Origin: Pseudomonas sp. RC10
GTDB lineage: Bacteria > Pseudomonadota > Gammaproteobacteria > Pseudomonadales > Pseudomonadaceae
Direction: 5' to 3'
NCBI RefSeq assembly: GCF_038397775.1
Contig: NZ_CP151650.1
Span: forward strand, 3,286,001-3,350,000
Length of the DNA: 64,000 nt
A program made the translations under genes and the position numbers. How positions within the stretch are numbered: the stretch's first letter is position 1; each line of letters opens with the position of its first letter. Below the pieces are notes generated by a model, which worked only from the letters and a program-made list of their open reading frames with translations, searched no databases and was not told the DNA's origin. Below, one piece after another: positions 1-9,243 of this stretch.

Positions 1-3000
1 GAAAGCGGCGTGGACCCCCGCACCGGCCTATTCCATGCTCATTACCCGGTCGCGACCCTGCAAGGGCTAAACGGGCTCGGCCCGATCTGTGACCTGACCC
101 TGCATTATTCAGCCCTGCGCGGCAACGAAGCAGGGCTGGGCGATGGCTGGGCCTGGCGTTTTTCCAGCCTCGATGTGCGTGAGCGTTGCCTGACGCTAGC
201 CAATGGCGTACGCATCACGTTCACCCTTGATGAGTGGAAAACGCTGAGTAAAGGAACCCCACTAAAGAAACAGCACTGCCTGGTGCGATCAAACAAGGAT
301 TACAGCGAATTCATCCTCGACCTGCCGAGCGGTCGTCGGGAGGTGCTGAGCAAACCGGGCGTAGCGGGCAGCGATGCGGAAGAACCCAATGCCGCATTCG
401 TCGACAAAATCATCACGGCACTCAAGGCCATCAAGGAAAAAAGCAAACCGACGTTTCCAAGCGTCCCGAGTCACTGGACCCAATGGGTGCTCGCGGTGCT
501 TTCACCCAAGGCCTATCACATCGGCGCCACACTGGATTACAACGAAGCCGTCAGCGCATGGGAAAAACACGGCAGCACCCAGGAACTGGACGAGCGCATT
601 GCCTATTACCAACGCCCGTTCGTGCAACTGGTGCCATCACGCATCGTCTCGTTATATGGCGAGGCATTGGATCTGGAATGGAAACGCCAGAAAGGGCAGT
701 TTTTGCTCATGGGCATCAAGAGCGGCAAAGAATCGCTGTTCACCGCCCAATACCCGAATCCGGTACCCATTCAAGGCGATACGCACGTGAACATGCAGGT
801 CTGGCCAGATAGCACTGAACGCTTCGAGGTCAACTTGCAGTTGCGCCATTGCTTATTGCGCAAACTCACGCGCACCCAGGAAAACCCAAAGGACAAAACG
901 AAGCAGATCCTCCAGCAGGTGGACTGTGGTTATGTCGACGACCCGACACTGGACAGGGTGCTGTGCCGGTTGACGGAACTCGATGGCTCGGTCGAATGCG
1001 TGCAGTACCGCTCAAGCAAGCTGGGGAAAGGCAGACCCCTCTGGCCGCAGGCCGTGCTGCACGCGTTGATTCCCGGTGACGGACACGAAAATCAGCTGAC
1101 CACCTACCGCTACAGCGGTCGCCTGCTGAACACTTACGATCAGTTGTACATCGTTGAGGGCGAGCGCGGCGCCCATGGGGCGCGTGAACATCATCTTCAG
1201 GTGTTCGGTCTGGACGAGCGGACACAGCGTCAGGAGTTGATACTGGGTTCGGCGTCGATTGACAGCCAGTGGCTGGAATTCAAGGCACGGCAACCGGCCA
1301 AGGAAGAAACCACGCAAGAAACGGAGGACAAGGATAAGGATGGAAAACCGATTGTGAAGGTCATACCCCCGCAACCGGCCCGGAGTGAAGTCCTGCGCTA
1401 CACGGGCTACGGAGATGATCTGATTCAAGCCATTGACCAGATCAAGCTGGAGATCAGGGACGATAAAGTGGTGGTGACCTGGGCTGATGAAAAGGTCGAT
1501 TATCAACAGGAAATCGTCGACATCCTCTGGCGCTATGGCCGGCGAGGTCGTACACGTTTGATCCGCTCTATCCAGACGCTGATGCAGGTCCTCCCGGCTT
1601 CGCAGCGTCCGGCACTGGGCAAGGGCATCGACAGGCTGATCACCAAAGAGAATGACGATGGCCTACCGGTTGAACTGATCGCTTTGGGACAGCACACCTG
1701 CCATTACGCCTACTACCCGGTGGAGGGCGGTGACAACATCGTCAGTGCCAAGGCACTGAACGAGCTGGTAGGCGTGTTCGCTATGCCGCAGTTGAATTGT
1801 CCTAAATTGCCGGAGCATGCCGTGCCGCCGCTGATGGCCGAGTATCAATACGACGACTGCGGCCATTCGCTGGGGTTGAAGCTCTTTGGCTACCGTGCGG
1901 TGGAGCGTGACGGCAGGACATTGCTCGAACTGGATCGGCAGGTGGTCATTGAAGGCATCGGGGTCAAGGGTGACTTCGCTGGGCAGTTGTCCAGCAGCAC
2001 CGAGTGGGTCAAGACTGCCGATGAGGTACTGTGGCGTGAGCGCATGACCAGCGTCTCGGCAGTCACTAACAAAGCGACACCCAGCGGTGAGAGCAAGGTC
2101 AGGCAGTGGACCCTTGGCGATAAACAGGTGGCCCATTTTGGCAAGGAAAGCTTCACGCTGGAAACCACGCGCACCTGCGAGGACAACCCCACACAGACAT
2201 CCATCGTTGTACGCACCGTCTCGAAGACACAGGCGGGCAGCCAGCCGATCAGCGCCGAGCGCTGCTCTCGTTACAGCCAGCGTTGCGTGGCGCGAATTGA
2301 AGACGGCATCGAAACGACCTGGGCGTATGACGCGGCTGGACGGGTGGTCGATGAAGCGCAGTATTGGCTCAAGCCTGGCGCAAACAGCAAAGAGGCCGGC
2401 CAGAAGGCGCAGGCACACACGCGGACCCAGTATTCCGATAATGGCAAACGAGCGACCCAGTTCCATGCCAATGGTGACGCTAGCTTGGCCTACCTGGACG
2501 GCTTGCAGCGGACATGGCGCAGCGAGTGGCGCAGGGCCGACGCTTTGGTTTATCTGCCGCTGTTCGAATGTGTGCTGCAAGGACTGGACGAATCACAGGT
2601 AATGGGCGGTTTCGAGTGGGATTATTTGCCTGGGGGGCAGGCGGTTGTCGAGAGAGGGCAGGTGCAGTTGCAGGAGGGGCGTCGGGCTTGGGGGAGTGAA
2701 GAAAGTATAGAGTCCGCGCATTACAAATCTGAAAATCTTTCAAGGGTAAGTGCGGAGCAGGAACAGCAGGAAATCTGCTATGAGGGATTCAACGAACTCG
2801 ATAACGCCGAAAGGTACTTTATTCATTTAAATGAGCTGCATCTCTCAAAAGCTAAGACGGACGAATACGTCCGGGGCCGTATCAGTGATTTGTTGCCCCA
2901 TACGTTGATTTTATTTAAAAATATAGACGTTTTAAAGGCTCTGAAATTCCTTCAGGGTCTAGCGGGTCGTAAAGGTATCCAATGTTTGCAGGCATATATT

Positions 3001-6000
3001 TATGATGATGATGTGAGTGTACATCTTTTAGATGAGAGTGTTTTTAGCGCGACGGTTGATGATTTAATATCTATGCCTGATATGGAAAATGTCGATCCTT
3101 CAGATTATAGGGTCTTTCTTAAAGACAAATCCGGTGAAAGCGCTTCTCCCATGCTTCGCCTGAGACGATCTAACCTGTTCACCTCCCCAAATACTGTTAG
3201 CGATGTATCGACCCGCCTAATTTCCGAACAAGGCCTCTACCACCAACGCCTCTTCCAACGCACCACCGAATACCTCACCAAAACCGATGGCACCTTCGAA
3301 CGCACCCAAACCCTCGCCGACGGCGCAGGCCTGCAACAGCTAAAACTCATCCAGCATCTGGACTCAAATGCCCGCGTGGTGAGCAGCGAGCGTGTCGTCG
3401 GCGATGAAACCCGCAAATACGCATTTGAACGGGACGCCTTGGGCCGCGTCACGAAAATCACCCGCCCCGACGGTAGCCTCGTCGAACGCACCTACCATGG
3501 CTTCAGCAATCAGATCACCGAACTCAAGGTGGGGGGCAAAGTCGTGGCTACGCAAAAACTGGTCAACGACTCCACCTTGAAATCGCGCAAGGTCGGTAGC
3601 CGGACGTACACCTTCGATGACGACACCGTGACCCTGCCTGACAAAACTCGTTTACACACGCAAGTCGATGCCGAGGGCGTCAAGTGGGACGCAAGCGACA
3701 GCACCATGGCCAGCCTGACGCGCAAGGGCGGCATTACCACTGTGGCATCGGGCACCGCCGCCAACGACACTTGGCGGCACAGCTTCACGTCGTCCAGCCT
3801 GCCGGGGCGCCTCAAGGAAACGCAAACCACGCCGCGCGGCGAGTCGAACAACGTGGAGTGGCAAAGCCTGCGCGGCGTCACCGTGGCGATGTTGCGTGCC
3901 GATGGCCATTGGCAGCGCGGCTTTGTCGATCACGATGGCCGTGTCTTGCGCACCTGTCAGGAGCACGAGGACGTGGCCTACCGCTTCGACTCGCTGGGTC
4001 GACTGCAATCGCGGCAGGTCCAGGCGCTGAAGGCCGGCGAGCAATGGCAGGTGCTCAGCGCCCATGACGGCTTTGGCCAAGAGGTGACGCGCACCTTCCT
4101 GCACAACGGCGCGCCGCGTTTCGAGCAGCGCATGGCCTGGCGCGGCGATGGTCGGCTGGCGAGCAAGGCGAGTTACGAAGGGAATGTGCTCAGGTCCACC
4201 GAGCGTTTCAGCTACGACATACTCGATCGGCTTGAACGCTACACCTGTGAGGCCAGCGAAGCCGCCCATTGCCCGAAAGACGCGGAGGGCAACCCGGTCA
4301 AAGCGCAAGTGTTTACGTGGGACGCACTGGACAATCTCGTCAGCTGCGTGACCACTGCCTTCGACGGATCGGAAGCGACCCGAGCGTTCAAGTATGAAAA
4401 CAGCAAAGACCCGACGCGCATGACCGCCGTGCAGCGCGGTGCTACGTCTCAGGCCCTGAGCTGGAGCGACAACGGTTACCTCAACGCCACTGAAACCAAA
4501 GGCCGAACGTTCGCCTACAACGTCTGCGGCCAGGTGAGCAAGGTCAGCGATGGCCAGGAAGTGCTGGCCCGCTACGAGTACGACGGCTACCAACGCCTGG
4601 CGGCGCAGTACGTCCAAAAGGACGACACCACCCGTGAACTGCGCTACGACGGTGACGAGTTGATCGGTGAAATCTGGTTCGACAAGGACCGGGTCGTCAC
4701 CCGACGCACCAGCCTTTCGGCGGGCCTTGCCGAATACGACGGCGACCAGGTGCGCTGGCTGATCGACGACCCGCAGGTGGGCGTCGCCGGGCAGGTCAAG
4801 GACGGCGACGTCAGCCTGGCGCCGCTGTTGCCATTTGGCGAGGGCGTGGCGCTAGACGAAGTGATCGTAGGTTACAACGGCCTGCGCCGCGACCCGGTCA
4901 CCGGCCAGTACCACGCCGGGAATGGCTACCGCAGCTACGACCCGACGCTGTGCCGTTACGCCCAGCCGGACTGGCTGGCCCCGGTCGGCGAGGGCGGCAT
5001 CAACCCCTATCAACACTGCCCGGACCCGGTCAACCTGCATGACCCCAGTGGCGCGATCATGCTCAGCCGCTGGGAGCAGAATCTGGACCTGCAGAACCTC
5101 GACCAAGAGCTGAAAAACACCCAAGCCATGGAGGTCGGTGGCAAATGGCGCGGCCTGGCCCTGTCGTTGGTGTTGACGGTGTTGGGCGTCGTGGCCACGG
5201 TGTTTTCCGGTGGCACCGCGGCCGTGTGGCTGTTTGCTGCGCTGACGGCGCTGAGTGTGGTCTCGTTCGGGCTGGAGGTGGCGTCGGTGCTAACGGCCGA
5301 GTCCAATCCGGCATTGTCCAGGGCGCTGGGGGTTGCCTCGATGGTCACGGGCGTATTGTCTGCTTCCTGTTTCTTGGGGGCGATCAAGGCGGGCGTTGCC
5401 GTGCTCAAGCAGACGATCAGGCTGGCCGCACGCGCGGCGGTACGGGTATGGAGCGGGGCCAAAATGCTGGGTAAGAGCGCTGCCCAACTTTTCAAAAACA
5501 AGGGCGTCGTTATCCAGTCGCTCAAAGGCTTGAGAGCGAAAGTCAGCCCCGGCCAGCTCTTGAAAAGTTTCAAAGGTAAAACCCAACCCTTCAGGCGTGA
5601 AGGCCCCCTCGCCGATTACGCCTTCTCTCAACTGGGCAACCCGCAGACCCGTATGGCACGTTCGTGGGGGCAGCAGGTACTCGATTACGTCAATGCGCCT
5701 GCCGCAGAGCTCAAGCCGATGCCCACCTACGAAAGGTACGGCTGGCTCGGCAAGCTGAGAAGCGCCTGGGACGGTCCGGACCCACTCAAACTGACCGGGC
5801 GACCCGCCAGGTTCTACGCGTGGGCCAACCAGTCGCGCTTCGTGTCCAAGGTGAGCGAAATCGGAGGGTTGGCCATGGAAGCCAACATCCTGCGCGGGAC
5901 AGGAGAGTCTTCATACGCGCTGGCGCAAGGGGACGATTCCTCGACCATCAGCGTGCACTTCCGCGCCAGGTATCGCAGCGATAACCCATACAAGCCGCGT

Positions 6001-6051
6001 GAAGCCACGCCTCGGTACGATCTTTGGGCGGCACTGGGGTTGAGCGGTTGA
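1..6051 (+). CDS. Rhs/YD-repeat protein with RHS core (5' end outside window)
   Basis: This is a giant Rhs-family protein, probably a secreted or delivered polymorphic toxin or insecticidal-toxin-like protein. The frame is open from base 1. The residues before the first possible start (GTG at 10) read ESG and lead into VDPRTGL, a motif usually internal to Rhs proteins, so the true start lies upstream. YD-type repeats run through most of the length. The RHS core (GLRRDPVTGQYHAGNGYRSY, then a DPSG end) is encoded at about 4870-5060. After the core come hydrophobic membrane-type stretches (about 5150-5300 and 5330-5430) and a basic C-terminal tail in which I recognise no toxin fold. The stretch at about 2700-3190 is clearly AT-rich against its flanks and carries non-repeat sequence, as if a domain was inserted. 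The small gene at 6145 follows after about 90 bases and may be a cognate partner. The family is certain; target and delivery route are unknown. Confidence 0.9.
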   Translation, partial: ESGVDPRTGLFHAHYPVATLQGLNGLGPICDLTLHYSALRGNEAGLGDGWAWRFSSLDVRERCLTLANGVRITFTLDEWKTLSKGTPLKKQHCLVRSNKDYSEFILDLPSGRREVLSKPGVAGSDAEEPNAAFVDKIITALKAIKEKSKPTFPSVPSHWTQWVLAVLSPKAYHIGATLDYNEAVSAWEKHGSTQELDERIAYYQRPFVQLVPSRIVSLYGEALDLEWKRQKGQFLLMGIKSGKESLFTAQYPNPVPIQGDTHVNMQVWPDSTERFEVNLQLRHCLLRKLTRTQENPKDKTKQILQQVDCGYVDDPTLDRVLCRLTELDGSVECVQYRSSKLGKGRPLWPQAVLHALIPGDGHENQLTTYRYSGRLLNTYDQLYIVEGERGAHGAREHHLQVFGLDERTQRQELILGSASIDSQWLEFKARQPAKEETTQETEDKDKDGKPIVKVIPPQPARSEVLRYTGYGDDLIQAIDQIKLEIRDDKVVVTWADEKVDYQQEIVDILWRYGRRGRTRLIRSIQTLMQVLPASQRPALGKGIDRLITKENDDGLPVELIALGQHTCHYAYYPVEGGDNIVSAKALNELVGVFAMPQLNCPKLPEHAVPPLMAEYQYDDCGHSLGLKLFGYRAVERDGRTLLELDRQVVIEGIGVKGDFAGQLSSSTEWVKTADEVLWRERMTSVSAVTNKATPSGESKVRQWTLGDKQVAHFGKESFTLETTRTCEDNPTQTSIVVRTVSKTQAGSQPISAERCSRYSQRCVARIEDGIETTWAYDAAGRVVDEAQYWLKPGANSKEAGQKAQAHTRTQYSDNGKRATQFHANGDASLAYLDGLQRTWRSEWRRADALVYLPLFECVLQGLDESQVMGGFEWDYLPGGQAVVERGQVQLQEGRRAWGSEESIESAHYKSENLSRVSAEQEQQEICYEGFNELDNAERYFIHLNELHLSKAKTDEYVRGRISDLLPHTLILFKNIDVLKALKFLQGLAGRKGIQCLQAYIYDDDVSVHLLDESVFSATVDDLISMPDMENVDPSDYRVFLKDKSGESASPMLRLRRSNLFTSPNTVSDVSTRLISEQGLYHQRLFQRTTEYLTKTDGTFERTQTLADGAGLQQLKLIQHLDSNARVVSSERVVGDETRKYAFERDALGRVTKITRPDGSLVERTYHGFSNQITELKVGGKVVATQKLVNDSTLKSRKVGSRTYTFDDDTVTLPDKTRLHTQVDAEGVKWDASDSTMASLTRKGGITTVASGTAANDTWRHSFTSSSLPGRLKETQTTPRGESNNVEWQSLRGVTVAMLRADGHWQRGFVDHDGRVLRTCQEHEDVAYRFDSLGRLQSRQVQALKAGEQWQVLSAHDGFGQEVTRTFLHNGAPRFEQRMAWRGDGRLASKASYEGNVLRSTERFSYDILDRLERYTCEASEAAHCPKDAEGNPVKAQVFTWDALDNLVSCVTTAFDGSEATRAFKYENSKDPTRMTAVQRGATSQALSWSDNGYLNATETKGRTFAYNVCGQVSKVSDGQEVLARYEYDGYQRLAAQYVQKDDTTRELRYDGDELIGEIWFDKDRVVTRRTSLSAGLAEYDGDQVRWLIDDPQVGVAGQVKDGDVSLAPLLPFGEGVALDEVIVGYNGLRRDPVTGQYHAGNGYRSYDPTLCRYAQPDWLAPVGEGGINPYQHCPDPVNLHDPSGAIMLSRWEQNLDLQNLDQELKNTQAMEVGGKWRGLALSLVLTVLGVVATVFSGGTAAVWLFAALTALSVVSFGLEVASVLTAESNPALSRALGVASMVTGVLSASCFLGAIKAGVAVLKQTIRLAARAAVRVWSGAKMLGKSAAQLFKNKGVVIQSLKGLRAKVSPGQLLKSFKGKTQPFRREGPLADYAFSQLGNPQTRMARSWGQQVLDYVNAPAAELKPMPTYERYGWLGKLRSAWDGPDPLKLTGRPARFYAWANQSRFVSKVSEIGGLAMEANILRGTGESSYALAQGDDSSTISVHFRARYRSDNPYKPREATPRYDLWAALGLSG

Positions 6052-6144
6052 CCCCATTGCCGTTCCACAGGCGGCAGCAATTCAGCGGCCATTGCTGTCA
6101 GGAGCGTTAGAGAGGCCGCATCGACGGAACGACAGGTGACGATC

Positions 6145-6429
6145 ATGAGTAAGTCAGTAGGGAAGGTGGACACAATAGGCGCAAACAGCAGCAAAGAAAA
6201 ATTCGGCTATATCAAATACGCCCCGACGAAAGACGACCCCGAGGATATGGATACGCTTCTTTATTTCTCGCAGAGTGATGTGCCCGGGGCGTTTCCGAGT
6301 AAAGGTGACGATGTCACTTTTATGATCAAGCGCGACCTGGCTAAGGAAGACGATGAGAACCGGGATAAACCCAAGGCGGATTGGGAGCGGTTTTATAGGG
6401 CTGCAGACGTAGTACTGGTCAAGAAATAA
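6145..6429 (+). CDS. Small cold-shock-domain-like protein downstream of the Rhs gene
   Basis: A 94-residue acidic/basic mixed protein of unknown role. Its layout resembles a cold-shock (OB-fold) domain: an N-terminal strand VGKV, then KFGYIKY, an LLYFSQSDV segment where cold-shock proteins have LFVHFS, then KGDDVTFMI and a final AADVVLV strand. The RNP motifs are only partly kept, so nucleic-acid binding is uncertain. I chose the ATG at 6145, which has ACAGG about 8 bases upstream, over the GTG at 6136. It lies directly behind the Rhs gene on the same strand, the position expected of an immunity protein. That role is inference from position alone. Confidence 0.65.
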   Translation: MSKSVGKVDTIGANSSKEKFGYIKYAPTKDDPEDMDTLLYFSQSDVPGAFPSKGDDVTFMIKRDLAKEDDENRDKPKADWERFYRAADVVLVKK

Positions 6430-6613
6430 GTGTTTGCAGGCAGCGTGTGATGTAGCGCCGGTCAGGTTTTACGTGGGCCGGTCTGCCTGTACACCGATGC
6501 AAAATCGCTGACGTTGCGGCTCCGACAGCCAAACCAGCACATATCTACAAGGCACATCCGCCAACCCGGTCTACGCTCAATTTTCCCTGCACCTTTCCCG
6601 GAGATTGCGCCCC

Positions 6614-7435
6614 ATGTCTATCCTGACCCTCAAAGACGGCACCGAGTTTTTCTACAAGGACTGGGGCACCGGTCAGCCCATCGTGTTTTCCCACGGCTGG
6701 CCGCTGGATGGCGATGCATGGGATGCGCAGATGCTGTTCCTCGGCCAGAAAGGCTACCGCGTGATCGCTCACGACCGTCGCGGTCACGGGCGCTCTGGAC
6801 AGACCTGGGAAGGCAACGACATGGACACCTACGCCGATGACCTGGCGCAGCTGTTCGAAGCGCTGGACCTGAAAGACGTGATCATGATCGGCCACTCCAC
6901 CGGTGGTGGCGAAGTGGCGCGTTACATCGGACGTCATGGTTCGTCTCGCGTGGCCAAGGCCGTGCTGATCGGCGCGGTGCCGCCGCTGATGCTGAAAACG
7001 GCCGCCAATCCGGAAGGCCTGCCCATCGACGTCTTTGATGGCATTCGCGCCGGTTTCACGGCTGACCGCTCACAATTCTTCAAAGACCTCGCGGTGCCAT
7101 TCTTCGGCTTCAATCGCGATGGCGCGAAGACCTCTCAGGGCGCTATCGATTCGTTCTGGTCCATCGGCATGCTCGGCAGCATCAAGGGCGAATACGACTG
7201 CATCAAGGCGTTCTCCGAAACCGACTTCACCGAAGACCTGAAAAAGATCGACGTGCCGACCCTGATCCTGCACGGCGACGACGATCAGATCGTGCCGCTG
7301 GTGGCTTCGGGCGAGAAGAGCCACACATTGGTAAAAGGCTCGACGCTGTATTTGGTGAAGGGTGGGTCGCACGGGATGTGTACCGTGCAGGCCGATGAGA
7401 TCAACGAGATTCTGTTGGGGTTTATCAAGGGTTGA
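6614..7435 (+). CDS. Alpha/beta hydrolase, non-heme chloroperoxidase/esterase family
   Basis: A soluble alpha/beta-hydrolase fold protein of 273 residues, close in pattern to Pseudomonas aryl esterase and cofactor-free haloperoxidases. Visible features are the oxyanion-hole HGWPLD (about residue 28), the nucleophile elbow GHSTGGG with Ser about 95, a late Asp in [12 protein letters not shown], and the catalytic His in GGSHGM near the end. The family hydrolyses esters and can form peracids that halogenate substrates; the natural substrate is unknown. The start is ATG 6614 with GGAG at 6600-6603; a TTG nine bases upstream lacks proper spacing. It stands alone between the Rhs locus and two REP hairpins. 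Confidence 0.9.
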   Translation: MSILTLKDGTEFFYKDWGTGQPIVFSHGWPLDGDAWDAQMLFLGQKGYRVIAHDRRGHGRSGQTWEGNDMDTYADDLAQLFEALDLKDVIMIGHSTGGGEVARYIGRHGSSRVAKAVLIGAVPPLMLKTAANPEGLPIDVFDGIRAGFTADRSQFFKDLAVPFFGFNRDGAKTSQGAIDSFWSIGMLGSIKGEYDCIKAFSETDFTEDLKKIDVPTLILHGDDDQIVPLVASGEKSHTLVKGSTLYLVKGGSHGMCTVQADEINEILLGFIKG

Positions 7436-7465
7436 TTTATCGATTTTTGAACGGCCCAGTACCCC

Positions 7466-7554
7466 TGTAGGAGTGAGCTTGCTCGCGATAGCGGTCTTTC
7501 AGCCACCCGTTGCGTGACCCGACTTGACGCATCGCGAGCAAGCTCACTCCAACA
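7466..7554. repeat. REP-type inverted pair
   Basis: Two 24-base arms, 7466-7489 and 7531-7554, are inverted copies with one mismatch and enclose about 40 bases. The arm opens TGTAGGAGTGAGCTTGCTCG, the same sequence found at 13066 and 46172. It matches the Pseudomonas intergenic REP doublet pattern and lies just after the hydrolase gene. Confidence 0.85.
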
Positions 7555-7575
7555 GTGCTGATCAGGCACAGATTT

Positions 7576-7710
7576 TGTAGGAGCGTGGCTTGTCCCGCGA
7601 TCGGCTGCGCAGCAGTCGTAAAGGGGGGGCGCAGGGTGGATCAGGCACACCCTGCGCGCGGAGTTTACGACGGGTTCCCCGCCGATCGCGGGACAAGCCA
7701 CGCTCCAACA
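7576..7710. repeat. Long REP-type hairpin, second sequence class
   Basis: Arms 7576-7605 and 7681-7710 are near-perfect inverted copies starting TGTAGGAGCGTGGCTTGTCC. The interior is also self-complementary (GTCGTAAA with TTTACGAC, and CGCAGGGTG with CACCCTGCG), so nearly the whole 135 bases can fold as one imperfect hairpin. It ends 2 bases before the stop codon of the outer-membrane-factor gene and could act as a transcript 3'-end structure for it. Confidence 0.8.
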
Positions 7711-7712
7711 GG

Positions 7713-9188
7713 TCAGTGGCGGGTCATTACCTTATTCTGTGGCCAACCGCCGCCCAACGCGCGGAAGGTCGACACCGCCGCCCTCGCGTCATTGGCATGC
7801 AACTGCGCCAGTTGATCCCGCGACACCAGCAATTGCCGGTCTTCATCCAGCACTTCCACCAGGCTGATGGCGCCGCCTGTGTACGCATCCTGCGCGGCGT
7901 CCCGTGCGGTCTGGTGCGCGGCGACTTCGTCATTCACTTCGGTGCGCTGTTGTTCCAGTTCCACCAGCGTGACGATGGCGTTCTCGACGTCTTCGGTGGC
8001 CTTCAACATCACTTGCCGGTACTCGGCCAGCGCCTCGGCGCTGGCGCCTCTGGCTTGTGCGACTTCGGCGTCCACGCGACCGAAATCGAACAGCCGCCAA
8101 TGCAGGCCCACAATCGCCTGGGGCTGGAACGCCGACGAGGTGAACAGCTGGCCGCTGTGGGCCGTGTCGAACCCCAACAAGCCGGACAGCGAGACCTTCG
8201 GGTAATACTCGGAGACCGCCGCGCCGATCCGCGCATTGGACGCCGCCAGTTTGCGTTCGGCGGCAATCACGTCCGGACGACGACGCAGCAGCTCGGCTGG
8301 CCCTTCGGAATCGCTGATGGTCGGCACGCTGTAGGTCTGCGCGCTGTTTTTCATTTCCAGCGCGTAGGTGCCGGGCTGTGCGCCCATCAGCACGTCCAAC
8401 CGGTTGAGTTGGGTCGCCAGTTCGGTGCGCAACGGCGGAATCGTCGCCCGTGCCTGCAACACCAGCGCCTTGGCCTGGGCCTGTTCGCGGTTGGTCGCCA
8501 GGCCGCTGCCCATGCGGTCGTTGATCAGGTCCAGCAAGCCGTTCTGGGTCTTGACCTGATCTTCGGCGACGGCCAGCCGTTGCTGCGCGCCACGAATGCG
8601 GAAGTAGGCATCGGCGGCCTCGGCAGCGACTGAGATTCGCACGCCCACATGGCTGGCTTCGGCGGCTTGGGCTTCATCCACAGCGGCCTCTTCGCCGCGC
8701 TTCAGCCCGCCCGCCAAGTCGGCTTCCCAACTGGCGCCAACGCCGAAGGTTTCCAGCGTCTGGTTGCGGTCGTAACCCGGAAACGCGCTGCCCAACTGGC
8801 CTTGGGCGCTCTCGGTGGACTGGCGTTGACGCACGGCCTTGGCATCCAGCGCGCCTTGAGGCAAGCGTATCGCACCGGCCTGTTGCGCCACGGCGCGGGC
8901 CTGTTCGACACGGGCGAAGGATTTGGCCAGGTCAAGGTTCTGGTCCAGCACCCGCTGGACGATGCGGGTCAGTTCCGGGTCGTTGAAGCCGGTCCACCAC
9001 GTGTCCAGCGCCGGTGCCGAGGTGTCGCCAACCCGTTGTTGCAACAGCGTCTGATTCTGGTAGGACGCGGTCAGTGTGTTTTTCGGCTGCTGGTAGTCAG
9101 GCCCGACGGTACAGCCTGCGAGGGCGATGACGAGTGCGCTCAGGGCAAAGACGCCCGTGCGTTTGAAACGAGACGCCAGGGTGATCAT
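7713..9188 (-). CDS. Outer membrane factor lipoprotein (NodT/OprM family) of an efflux pump
   Basis: The outer-membrane channel of a tripartite drug pump. It has a lipoprotein signal (MITLASRFKRTGVF then lipobox LAGC), the VGPDYQQP motif typical of the NodT family directly after the cysteine, and two outer-membrane-efflux domains rich in coiled-coil Ala/Gln. It ends FRALGGGWP, the family's usual tail. I chose ATG 9188 because GAGGACA lies 8 bases upstream and the signal peptide starts there. In-frame ATGs at 9236 and 9254 would add a non-signal extension. It is the last gene of the hxlR-emrA-emrB-omf unit and presumably works with the two genes before it. Confidence 0.9.
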   Translation of the reverse strand: MITLASRFKRTGVFALSALVIALAGCTVGPDYQQPKNTLTASYQNQTLLQQRVGDTSAPALDTWWTGFNDPELTRIVQRVLDQNLDLAKSFARVEQARAVAQQAGAIRLPQGALDAKAVRQRQSTESAQGQLGSAFPGYDRNQTLETFGVGASWEADLAGGLKRGEEAAVDEAQAAEASHVGVRISVAAEAADAYFRIRGAQQRLAVAEDQVKTQNGLLDLINDRMGSGLATNREQAQAKALVLQARATIPPLRTELATQLNRLDVLMGAQPGTYALEMKNSAQTYSVPTISDSEGPAELLRRRPDVIAAERKLAASNARIGAAVSEYYPKVSLSGLLGFDTAHSGQLFTSSAFQPQAIVGLHWRLFDFGRVDAEVAQARGASAEALAEYRQVMLKATEDVENAIVTLVELEQQRTEVNDEVAAHQTARDAAQDAYTGGAISLVEVLDEDRQLLVSRDQLAQLHANDARAAVSTFRALGGGWPQNKVMTRH

Positions 9189-9243
9189 GGGGCTGTCCTC
9201 GAAGCGTGAAACGGAAAGTGGGCGTTGAGTGTTCATGGCGTTC

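Noticed and set aside
7466..7710. CRISPR array suspected from repeated blocks
   Set aside because: The repeats are inverted pairs of two different sequences, not regularly spaced direct repeats, and no cas genes are present.
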